Shown here: piece by piece, positions 12,201 through 20,700 of the stretch
Position numbering within the stretch: the stretch's first letter is position 1
Layout: each line of letters begins with the position of its first letter
Source: Hippopus hippopus
Lineage: Eukaryota > Mollusca > Bivalvia > Cardiida > Cardiidae
Length of the DNA: 64,000 nt
NCBI GenBank assembly: GCA_946811185.2
Contig: OX328106.1
Coordinates: forward strand, 6,457,777 to 6,521,776
Reading direction: 5' to 3'
Made by a program: the position numbers and the translations under genes
The notes under the pieces: generated by a model
What the model saw: the letters and a program-made list of their open reading frames with translations, nothing else
Told to the model about the DNA's origin: nothing
Databases searched by the model: none

Positions 12201-15200
12201 TAGACAAGTCTAAAAATTTTGTCATATGGTATACAGTTAACCCATTACCACACAATCCCAACTCTTAACGACCCAAAGCAAGACAAGAAGAAAATGCTGT
12301 TAACCAGCATTTTCTCTTTTTCCCACAATGTTTTATAACCTATCAAAGACAAGTTCCATCATTTGAGCCGCATCTAAATTGTTGTCTGCAAATGCTTTCA
12401 ATTTGGACAAGTTTACATTTTTGCCGAGTGGTAAACAATTGGGTAAGATTTATTAATGTTACCTGATTTGACCTTTGAATGGCTCTGTCAAGGCTGTATG
12501 TCCGACCTTGATAATGTTGCACTTACAAAACCTGGGATTAACATTTGTTACCTGAAATATAAAGAGAACTATCTTTGTCCTTTTACTCTAATCAGCACTT
12601 TTTTAATTTATGAACTGATCAAGTCTTGAATGCATTGCAGGAGAAAATGTTGAAATGAATAAGGCTTTTAATATATGATTATGATGGAAAACACTGTGAC
12701 CAAGGAGGAATTACTTGTCATTAGTAATTTTTCCCTTTTGCAACAATGTTGTCATGTACATTCAAATATTAGCTTGTTACCTTGTATTCACATATCAACT
12801 CTTTGAAGGCAAAATAGACGCAGTTCAAATCATAAAATTTGTCCTTAACTCTTTACCAAACAACAAAATTTTAGACTGGTCCAAATTGAAAGCATTTGCT
12901 GACAACAAAATTAATGTGACTCAAAAATTGAAACTTGTTCTGTGAGGGTAGAAAACATTGTGGGAAAAGGAGAAAATGCTGGTTACCAGCATTTTCTCCT
13001 TTACCCACAATGTTTTCAAAAGGCTTCTTTCTCAGGGTCGTTAAAAGTCGGGACTGTGTGGTAAAGGGTTAAACCTTTACCACACAATCTCAGGTTTTAA
13101 TGACCTTGTAAAATACCACTTTTGAAAACATTGGTAACCAGCATTTTCTCCTTTCCCCATAATGTTTTCTATACTTTCAATAATTGAAATTATCGCTTGG
13201 GCCACATTTACTGTATACGCAAATATATATGCATGTCGAAAAACTTGTGAATTACCGATTACAGCGGACATTTTGCATATGGTAATTTTTGAGAATTCAA
13301 GACACTTAATATTTGTTGGTATACTTATGGCAAAATACCTGATAACAGAAAAGATTGCAAGTTTTTTGAATCCCAAAAATTTCCATGTTGCTAAAGTTTC
13401 CATTTATGCAGTAATTTGTCTTCTGCAAATATTTTTCAATTTGGACAAGTCTAATATTTTGTCATTTGGTAAAGAGATAATAGAATATAAACATTGTGAG
13501 AAAAATTGGATATATTCTGGTAATCAGCATTTTCTCCTTTTCCATGATGTTTTCAAAAGCTTCATTCCTCAAGACAGTTCCAAAATGACCTTTGTCTCTG
13601 AGATATTCAAGGAGAATTTTATTTGTGGAAGAGGTTCAAGTAGCTAGGTGTGGTGCAGGGTGGAGCTTTTACTGCATTCATTTTCTCCTTTCCCCTGAAT
13701 GTTTCCAAAAGCTTTTTTCTTCATGATTGTTTTGCAAAAGGATAAAAGTGGTCCATATCCAATTTATTTGGCTCTTCTAAGCCATTTCTAAGGATATAAT
13801 AAGAACCTACTCTTGCAGTCACAAGGGCATGCACAGCTGGTACAGCGTTTTTTTCAGAATCTCTCACCACCTCTAGTATTCTCTGGAAAGAATAATACAA
13901 AAGAAAATATAATACTTTTTGAGAGAACAATCTGTTATTGTATGATCTATCCAAATGTTAGTCCCTGCCAGAAAAATGAGATTTAATCTGTTAAAAAATT
14001 TGCAAAGTTGCTCTAGATCTTGTCTTTACTTTTTATCTGGTTTTAAAATTCATTTTTATGAAAGTGACTTATACTTGGACCAACAGTACAATTACAGTTT
14101 GTTATCTCCATGATGATTTCCTTACTACTAAATGGTATGATTTAAATTTAAACACAATTAACACCGACATGTCTACTTTTGGCTCCCACTGAGCCTTTAG
14201 ACATGCAATTAGTAATTATTTCCAATTCCCTCTGCGCTCCTCACCTATCAGTGATATGGTTTTATTTTTGCAGGCTGTGATAATAACAATGTTTTCTTTG
14301 AAACGGCCTAGTTCAGGATTGTTATTATTCCTTTACTACACAATCCTGAGTTTTAACAGCCTTGAGAAATTAGACTAGAAAACAAAATGGAAAAAGGAGA
14401 AAATGCTGGTAACCAGCATTTTCTTCTTTTTTCCCACAATGTTTTCTAAACTTTTCAAAACTAATCCAATCATTTGAGACAATGTTTAATTTGTTATCTG
14501 CAATGGCTTTGAATTTAAAATATTGTCATAAAGTAAACAGATAATATATGGCTTGCAACACGCGAAAAGGGGCATCCGGACATTTGCGTAATGTGTCGTC
14601 TCGGATCAGTCTGCGCAGTCCTCGCAGGCCAATCCGAGATGGCAATTTACGACGACATTAGATTTTGTGCTACAGCAGACTTGCGGAAAACAGAAAATTA
14701 CATAAAAACGGAGTGTCGTTTCGGATTAGCCTGCAGGGAATGCGCAGGCTGATCCGAAACGACACTTTACGTAAATGTCCGAATGCCCCTTTTTGTATGT
14801 TGCAGGCCATATAGGATTTGATTGCATGGGTTTAATAAATCCATACCTTTCTCTCTGTTTGTTTTGAAGTTTCAAGCTTGCCTGCCAGACTGGCATATAT
14901 GAAGCCATTCCTGACATAAGTCCCTCTACCAGCTGCCAGATTATTTTCTTCCCTACATAGTCTTTGTCCTGGAAATAAATGACATCACTTTAATTTACAC
15001 TCCAAACTTTGGACTTGTCCAAGTTTTAACTGATCTTCAAGGAGCCTTTTTTAGATTTCTTTTAAAACTAAAATGTTTTGTTAAATACTTTTAGAAATAG
15101 TTCTGTGCAGAAAACAGGTGCAAATTAGGCATTCATATAATTGGTTGGTAGCTCTGCAAAATGTAAATTCTCCTTTTCATGTTGGATCAATTATGATGTA

Positions 15201-15708
15201 ATTAAGCTTACTTGAATACTAGTACACTACCCGAGAAATCAATGGCTGCTATTGATCACTTGACATTCCAACAAACCTTTGCAAAATTCTATCCTGAAAT
15301 CTCTCTTTATAGGCTCATAGCCCATTCAGCATTTCAGGGTAGGCTACCGCTGAAAAATATTGTCTTCATTACTGAATATTTGCCAGGCAACATCTTACTC
15401 GATTCTAAGATAAACCATTGTTGAAGTTTGATGTGGTTACAAAAATGCGAATGGTCCCCTTTAGAATAAAGCCAGCGAAATGTAAAATTTCAGAAAAAAC
15501 CCGACACAAATGACACGAAAACACATGACAAAAGTATTCTTAATCCAGACTTCAGTTCGATATGGGATACAAGACAGATCAACATTAGATGTATAATTTT
15601 GTATCAAACAAGAGTTCACACAACAGCCACTAAATCAACAAATACAAGCTTGAATCAACATTTACATTGATAACACTAACCCGGAACGCATATCATGGGC
15701 GCGGACAT
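6140..15708 (-). CDS. EXOSC1: EXOSC1/Csl4, exosome complex cap subunit (complete, 7 exons)
   Basis: Seven exons splice to 597 nt, or 198 residues; the human protein has 195. Csl4 is one of three S1/KH cap subunits on the nine-subunit ring of the RNA exosome, acting in 3'-5' RNA decay and processing in nucleus and cytoplasm. The N-terminal domain (about residues 1-55) shows MSAPMICVPG, RLCREENN and RGTYVRNGFIYASLAG. An S1-type domain follows (about 60-150) with VPAVHALVTARV, the short REDVRATEKDK exon, FRPGDIIIARVISLGDAQ and LLTTAENELGVVMA. The C-terminal part has VSWCKMRCPKT, a CX3C pair (C169, C173) shared with animal Csl4. Every intron phase matches its neighbour. The start at 15708 has A at -3 and lines up with the human N-terminus. 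One residue is missing near SLGDAQSYLL relative to human. Transcription is divergent from FRA10AC1. Confidence 0.97.
6290..6420 (+). mobile_element. H-MITE fragment
   Basis: TTTAATGACCCTGAGGAGG then GAAAATGCTAATTATCAGCA. The right half is lost. Confidence 0.65.
6513..6740 (-). mobile_element. H-MITE, full length (228 bp)
   Basis: TTAACCCTTTATTAAACAAC to GTGTGGTAAAGGGTTAA with TTAA at 6513 and 6737. Core arms CATTTTGGGTAAAGG / CCTTTTCCAAAAATG. Confidence 0.93.
7144..7435 (-). mobile_element. Two H-MITEs with deleted cores
   Basis: The first (7144-7329) goes straight from AAAACATAGTGGACAATGTTTT with the hairpin lost. The second (to 7435) keeps only the outer half, ending TTTTGGTAAAGGATTAA. 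Confidence 0.82.
7640..7893 (+). mobile_element. MITE family M3
   Basis: The central palindrome is CAGGTCAGCCTGTGCAGACT / GCGCAGGCTGACCTGGGTC between CAAAAAGTTTC and ACTTTTTGCAG. Ends are AAAGAGGGCTTATTGCATCT and ACATTAAGCCCACTTTTCAC. Confidence 0.85.
8022..8240 (+). mobile_element. H-MITE, diverged
   Basis: CAATCCTGAGCTTTAACACC, TGTGAGAAAAGGAGAAAATG, then a degraded right arm and AAAATTTTATCGTCTGGTGA at the end. In the intron before the last EXOSC1 exon. Confidence 0.75.
8392..8524 (-). CDS. EXOSC1: EXOSC1 coding exon 6
   Basis: The acceptor TAATTTGTAG and the donor GTAGTA flank 133 nt coding IEMYKCFRPGDIIIARVISL then GDAQSYLLTTAENELGVVMA and TSES. This is the core of the S1 domain and the most conserved stretch of the protein. 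Confidence 0.97.
8525..9310. other. EXOSC1 intron, unique
   Basis: No repeat copy recognised. There is a purine-rich tract at about 8836-8868 (GGGAGGGGAGGGGGGGAGAG). Confidence 0.5.
9311..9344 (-). CDS. EXOSC1: EXOSC1 coding exon 5 (34-nt micro-exon)
   Basis: The acceptor TTTCACAG and the donor GTGAGTAA flank only 34 nt: one base completing Arg, then REDVRATEKDK. This short motif is nearly invariant in animal Csl4, and its phase fits both neighbours. Confidence 0.95.
9345..10214. other. EXOSC1 intron, left part, unique
   Basis: AT-rich with A/T homopolymers. No exon or known repeat seen. Confidence 0.5.
10215..10425 (+). mobile_element. H-MITE, variant hairpin
   Basis: The loop stem is replaced on both sides (GGTAATTGTTCATTACAAGC / AATTATTCC), and the end is AGGAAAGGGTTAA. 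Confidence 0.65.
10560..11540. other. EXOSC1 intron, mostly unique
   Basis: A small H-MITE scrap lies at 10565-10640 (AAGGAGAAAATACTTGTAAT). The rest has no recognised feature. Confidence 0.45.
11545..11733 (+). mobile_element. H-MITE, diverged
   Basis: GATAATGCTAGTAACCAACA core; right end AAGATTTTGTCATCTGTTAG with TTAA at 11730. Confidence 0.8.
11805..12034 (+). mobile_element. H-MITE, full length with perfect core
   Basis: TTAA at 11805 and 12031. The core 11860-11926 is a perfect palindrome, with CCTTG/CAAGG replacing the usual CATTG/CAATG in both arms. Confidence 0.95.
12050..12440 (+). mobile_element. Two head-to-tail H-MITEs sharing one TTAA
   Basis: The first copy has its left core replaced by a poly(C) run (about 12080-12094) and CT-rich sequence. 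The second has core AAGAAAATGCTGTTAACCAG. They meet at TTAA 12237-12240. The second ends 23 bp before EXOSC1 exon 4. Confidence 0.88.
12463..12551 (-). CDS. EXOSC1: EXOSC1 coding exon 4
   Basis: The acceptor ATATTTCAG and the donor GTAACA flank 89 nt coding VTNVNPRFCKCNIIKVG then HTALTEPFKGQI and two bases of a split Arg codon. An H-MITE ends about 23 bp beyond its donor side. Confidence 0.94.
12660..12760. mobile_element. H-MITE hairpin remnant
   Basis: GAAAACACTGTGACCAAGGA then a rebuilt stem loop, GAATTACTTGTCATTAGTAA, and CAACAATG. Confidence 0.55.
12845..13480. mobile_element. H-MITE pair sharing one TTAA, second copy interrupted
   Basis: A '-' copy (12845-13072, perfect loop stem) meets a '+' copy at TTAA 13069-13072. 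The '+' copy stops near 13220 and resumes at 13409 (TTTGTCTTCTGCAAATATTT), so about 185 bp of other DNA lies inside it. Confidence 0.88.
13490..13745 (-). mobile_element. Two decayed H-MITE cores
   Basis: AACATTGTGAGAAAAATTGG with GGTAATCAGCATTTTCTCC, and a second right arm near 13680-13715. Confidence 0.7.
13811..13882 (-). CDS. EXOSC1: EXOSC1 coding exon 3
   Basis: The acceptor TTCTTTCCAG and the donor GTAGGT flank 72 nt, exactly 24 codons: RILEVVRDSEKN then AVPAVHALVTAR. It corresponds to the strand entering the S1 domain. Confidence 0.95.
13915..14215. mobile_element. MITE family M5
   Basis: AACAATCTGTTATTGTATGA, a GTATGATTTAAATTTAAAC segment, and CTACTTTTGGCTCCCACTGA with GCCTTTAGA at the end match the copies at 32440 and 54225. 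An internal inverted repeat pairs ATCTGTTATTGTATG with CAGTACAATTACAG. Confidence 0.7.
14330..14543 (+). mobile_element. H-MITE, nearly full length
   Basis: CTTTACTACACAATCCTGAG to ATAAAGTAAACAGATAA; the core GAGAAAATGCTGGTAACCAG is intact. Confidence 0.9.
14546..14812. mobile_element. MITE family M2, complete
   Basis: Terminal inverted repeats of about 30 bp: ATATGGCTTGCAACACGCGA and the mirror TTGCAGGCCATAT. The interior is palindromic around CGTCTCGGATCAGTCTGCGC / GCGCAGGCTGATCCGAAACG. Confidence 0.9.
14847..14968 (-). CDS. EXOSC1: EXOSC1 coding exon 2
   Basis: The acceptor TTTATTTCCAG and the donor GTATGG flank 122 nt. After the split Gly it reads QRLCREENNLAAGRG, TYVRNGFIYASLAGK and LETSKQTERK. 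This is the N-terminal Csl4 domain and ends at a codon boundary. Confidence 0.95.
14969..15680. other. EXOSC1 intron 1, unique
   Basis: No repeat or further exon recognised. Confidence 0.5.
15681..15708 (-). CDS. EXOSC1: EXOSC1 coding exon 1
   Basis: ATG is at 15708-15706 in a CCAAGATGT context. It encodes MSAPMICVP plus one base of a split Gly codon, then the donor GTTAGTG. It matches the short first coding segment of animal Csl4. Confidence 0.92.
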
Positions 15709-16337
15709 CTTGGATTGTTCCATTATTTATTGGAAATAAGATATGAAATGTGAAATGATTTATCGAACGACCCATACACATACTTGTTTGATGGATGATC
15801 ATATGCAGGCTTATATAACTTTATTAGATAACAAAAGTTGGATTCAACATAGAAAAAGTCCACTCAGACCTAGAAAAATATATTGAAATAAAGTTTAACA
15901 CCCCTATTTGACATTTGGAACTTTCCATCTTCATAGTCTGGAAGGCGCTTGATTGAAAATTTGATTACTAATGGCCTCTCGAAAGTCCTATAATTTGGTA
16001 ATTCATTTATCTATACTTACATGTACTACGGTTAGGTAACGGCTTTTTTCTCATACATTTGTTCAATGAATTGTGTTTTTATTTTTGGCTAAACAAGTGA
16101 TTTAAGACACGAAACTAATAACAACAACTTTGGCGTTGCTGAGACTGTTTCGTCCCATATCTTTTTCGTGCCTTTAAAGCAGGAGTACTAAAATTCGTAC
16201 TTCAGCATCACTTGACGCAAAGTATACTCGTTTATTGATGCAGATAGTTTCAGAAGGTGCCAATAAATAAGTAGTATTCCAACAACAAATATTCAGAGTT
16301 TCAGAGAAAAATTGATAGCAAATGGGTAGATCTAGCC
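15709..16337. promoter_or_regulatory. Presumed divergent 5' region of EXOSC1 and FRA10AC1
   Basis: Unique sequence lies between the EXOSC1 start and the first repeat on the FRA10AC1 side. I see no TATA box that I would trust and no CpG-rich block. It probably holds the EXOSC1 5' UTR and may hold the missing FRA10AC1 first exon, which should end with ATG or a few codons in phase 0. The assignment rests on gene arrangement only. Confidence 0.4.
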
Positions 16338-16563
16338 TAATCCTTTCACTACACAATCCCTAATTTTTATGACACTGACAGAAAAGACTTGTTAAAACAG
16401 TTTGGCAGAAGGAGAAAATGCTGGTGACCATTTCTCCTTTTCCCACTGTGTTTTCTTACCAACCAGTCTTGAACACAAATTCCTTTATTTGAGCCTTAAT
16501 ATGTCATCAGCAAATGCCTTCGACTTGGACTGGTCTAAAATTTTGTTGTTTGTTAGAGGTTAA
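16338..16563 (+). mobile_element. H-MITE, core shortened
   Basis: CCTTTCACTACACAATCCC to TGTTTGTTAGAGGTTAA; loop GCTGGTGACCATTTCTCC lacks part of the right arm. Confidence 0.85.
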
Positions 16564-16799
16564 AGGTAGAGTTCTTGCCCTGTAAGTGAGGATCCTGGGT
16601 GTTATTCCTATTCTAACCATATTTTTCCCCTTTAAAATTGCCACAATTATGATGTCAGAATTAATTTTACAAAGCATTGCCAGCTCACGAAAATTAGAAG
16701 GGGACAGAATGTAATGTTTATCGGTAGTATGGGTGTCAAGTCGGTTTCATCTCTAGGTGGTCTTACACTTGAGCTGTAAAATACTAGTACCAGGTTCAA

Positions 16800-17101
16800 C
16801 TCTGGTAGTGGCAGCAGGAAGTGCTGGTTACCAGCATTTTCTCCTTTCTCTACTATGTTTTCAAATGTCTTTTGGCTTTTGGTTCAAGTTAAAATAGGGG
16901 ATTGTCTGGAAGGTGGTTTAATCCTTACTTGATGACAGAATTTTAGGCATGTCTGAATTATGAAGCACACAAAGATGACAAATGCGACTTAAAATAACGA
17001 GGAGATTTGTCTTTTAAAAGGTAGAATTATCATTTTCTCCTTTACCCATAATGTTCTGACTCAAGAGTCGTTTAAATTGGTTTGTATGGTAAAAGGTTAA
17101 C
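16800..17101 (-). mobile_element. Two H-MITEs sharing a TTAA
   Basis: The first is 5'-truncated (GGAAGTGCTGGTTACCAGCA). They join at GTTTAATCCTTACTTGATG (about 16918). The second has a deleted core and ends GTATGGTAAAAGGTTAA. Confidence 0.8.
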
Positions 17102-17314
17102 AAGTTGCTGAAGAGCAAGAAGGGGCTTGTAATTGTTATAGCTGCCCTGAGTGATTCAATGATATAGGATTTGAAACTTGGAGGTCCTCACCTGAAGTTC
17201 CGATATTTTATGGAAGTATTCTTGGATAAAACCTGTTGAAACCTAAGAGATAGATAAATGGATGAATAACTGAACTACTGTTATTTAAGTAATGTTTGTT
17301 TGAGTCTTGTTTAT

Positions 17315-17595
17315 CTATTGTTGTCACCGGTTGCAGATATGGACGATGCTTCTAGAAGTCCTAAATTTTGTTACAAGGGATAGTGCAGGGTATAGGATGA
17401 AACCCATCTTAAGTTATGCCTGATACATTTATGTGCTCATTTTATAGCACCATGACATGGGACGTTGGTTTAATGTCTCATAGGAACTATTAGTAATTTT
17501 AGGTGGCAAGCTGTGGGGATCAAACCAGCGCTCTCAGGTGGCCAAGATTTGATGTTCACAAGTTTCATACTCTACCACCTGAGCTATTGGGGTTG
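17315..17595 (-). mobile_element. SINE, group B
   Basis: Read on the minus strand, the head has CCTGAGAGCGCTGG-type sequence and ACCACCTGAGCTATTGGGG at its start. The body GGGATAGTGCAGGGTATAGG, ATGTGCTCATTTTATAGCAC and AACCCATC are shared with 58120-58425. Confidence 0.75.
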
Positions 17596-17695
17596 GTTAG
17601 AACTAACGTTGAAAGTCACATGAAACTACTGAAGGAAATTAACTAGTCATAATTTTACAGAAATCTTGGTACATGTATTATTATGTTTTTCACAG

Positions 17696-17757
17696 GCTCA
17701 TGGTGTGGGTACATATGATTCTGAGTTTGAATATGACAGTGAGGCAGAAAGAAAGAG
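17696..17757 (+). CDS. FRA10AC1: FRA10AC1 exon (first recognised)
   Basis: The acceptor TTTTTCACAG and the donor GTAAGT flank AHGVGTYDSEFEYDSEAERK plus two bases of Arg. It aligns with the human start MHGHGGYDSDF, so the Met codon should lie at the end of an upstream exon. Confidence 0.88.
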
Positions 17758-20700
17758 GTAAGTTCATATCTGTCGACCCTTAAAAATACATCTTTACAGC
17801 CAGAAAGAAAAAAGTCCTGTTAAATCTTGAAAGTGTGTAGAATAGCTCAGCTGTGTAAACATAAATAAATTACCAATATATACAGTGTAAGGGATAGAAA
17901 AACACAAGGGATTTGACCTCATTCAACACCGGAAATGACAACAGTGATTGCTTTGAAGGCCTCCAAAACGTGAAATCCATTTTCTATCTGTTGCAATCTC
18001 TGCATTCTTACAGCCATCAGAGGCAACATTTGGAATGAAGATACAAGGATGTTTGTAATTTCATAAAATAAGGATGAAATGGGTTAAAAATGGGCTGAAA
18101 ACAACTATAGAGGTGTCCTGTCTGGCTCAGTTGTAGGACTAGTTACCTGAAGGCCCTGGGTTTGAGCCTCGCTAGAAGTACTGGATTTATTTTAGGATTG
18201 TCGTTTGGCAAGACACTTCAGAGCCCAAGGACATACATGAATACTGGTATTTGAGCTGTCGTAGTGATATGACTGAAGTAATGTTGAAAGCTGCAAAACC
18301 AATTCAACATTAGCCCTTCACCAAATAATTCCATTTTATCATGACACTGAGAAAGAAGACTTTTGAAAATATTGTGGGAAAAGGACAAAACCCTGGTTAC
18401 CAGCATTTTGTCTTTTCCCTAAGTGTTTTCAAAAGAACTTTTCCTCAGAGTTATGACAGGAATGTTTAGTACATGTATGGTTAACAAAGTTATTTTCTGA
18501 CACAATTATAACACACACACAAAAAAAACTTCACAAAAATCCTTGTTAACTCTTTGCCAAACAACAAGATTCTAGACAGAGCCATTGATATTCAAGCCAC
18601 ATTCATTAATTATTTCATCTAGAATTGCTTTCAAAATAGACAAGTTTCAAATTATGTCACCTGGATACAAGTTTACCTTTTACTTGACAAAATTTTAGTA
18701 CTTATAAATTTGGAAACGTCATGACTAATTGAATGAGGCTCTAAAATGAAAATGGTTGTAGGACGGGTAGATATCACTGTTGGAAAAGGAGAAAATGCTG
18801 GTTATCAGCATTGTCTCCTTTTCCAATAATGTTTTCAGAAGCCTTCACTGTCAGTCATCAAACCTTGTGTGGCAAAGCGTTGAAAGTTAAAATTAAAATT
18901 TGTGTTATTACAACAAAGAGGTTTGCATAAATTCTAATTTTTTTTTTCCACAGGAGGAAATATGAAGATCTCGCAAAGAAGGATAAGGGCAAGAAAAAGT
19001 CCAAAGGACACAAGAGAGAACTGGAGGATGAATATGATAAGTAGGACTTTTGTTGCAGTGTTTTTAGCACTTTACCAATCAATCCTGACTTTTAACAACC
19101 CTGAGAAAGAAAGCTTTAGAAAACATTGTAGGAAAAGGCGGAAATGCTGGTAAACAGCATTTTCTCCTGTTTCTCACCATGTTTTGTACCCTTTCCTTCT
19201 ATCCTAAAACAAATTTCAATTTTTGAATCACATTTATTTTGTTGTCTGCAATTTATTTCAATTTGGACTTGGCTAAAATTTTGTTGTTTGGTAAAGAGTT
19301 AAGCCTTTACCAATCAGTTATGACCCTGAGCAAATTACAAACTTTGTCTTCTGCAACCTACTATATTAGGTGGTAAAAAGGTGAAGCTTGTCAAAAAGGA
19401 AGTGCCTGTGACCCTCGGAACAAGACTCTTGAAAACATGGTGGGGAAGAACAGAATGAAAATACTGGTAACCAGCATTTGGTGTAACCAACTAAATATAC
19501 GAGGGTTGTTCAATATGTAATGTGTATTGTACGATATCTCAAAAGCATTCGACTCAAATAGTGAAATAAACATTACATCCCTTCAAAATATTCTCCGCGG
19601 TTTGAAATACATAATTTCAATCTCTGAATCCATTTCTGAAATGCGTCACGGTACGCTGATTTAGGTAGACCTCTGAGGCACTGACTGATGGCTGAGCCAA
19701 GGGCTTGTCGGGACTTGTAACGACGACCAGATAAGAACTTTTTAAGTTTTGGAAAAAGGAAAAAGTCACATGGGGCTAGATCTGGAGAGTATGGTGGGTG
19801 TGGCAAGACAGTAACCTTCTCCGACTTCAAAAATTGCTTCACAAGCTCAGATGTATGTGATGGAGCATTATCATGAAGTAGACGAACATGCCTAAATCCT
19901 GACACAGGGCGTCGTTTAAGATAATATTTCTTGAGCTTTTTTATTATAACATCTCGGTAATACCGACCTGTAACAATTTTACCCTTCGGCACCGGAATTT
20001 GTACGGCTATACCATCACATGAGAAGAATATTCAATAAAGAACCTTTTTTGTGCTTATGCTTCTTTTGGCAAATACAGGCCTTCTACCATGTTTAGTTAG
20101 CCATATTTTGTTTCCAATTTTTCTTACTGGTTCGAAATAGTTAACCCATGTTTCGTCACCAGTAACAATGTTTGCAAATTGTCTTTGATTGAATTTGGGA
20201 AACATTTTGAGCAGTTGCTTAGCGGTTTGTACTCGTACCCATTTTTGGTCATCTGTCAATATATGTGGTATCCATCTGGCAGAAATCTTTCGTACTTTCA
20301 AAATACGCTTCAAAATGAAATGCACCCGCGATAGCGATATGCCAACAGCGTTGGCAATATCACGAATCGTGTATCTGCCATCACTTTCAATTATTTCCCT
20401 GACTTTTGAGACATTTGCCTTGCCTGTTACAGTCACAGGTCGGCCAGATTTTGCTGCATCTTTGACGGACTCTGTGCCAGTCAGAAATTTCTTTTTTTAC
20501 AACATTTTTACAACAGTGGTCAACGACTAGCTCTAATGAAATGACTATAAGTTTAAAACTATGTGGAGCTAAAGGCTCGTGTTTATACCGTTGGAAAGGT
20601 ATTGAATAGAGCTATTCAAGCGTATCATCATCCACGAAATCGTTGAAAGCGTTATCGCGCTGTGGTACAATACACATTACATATCGAACAGCCCTCGTAT

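Noticed and set aside
17086..17088. ATG followed by GTAAAAGG as the FRA10AC1 start exon end
   Set aside because: It is the terminal GTATGGTAAAAGG of an H-MITE, a match that occurs by family sequence. There is no supporting upstream sequence.
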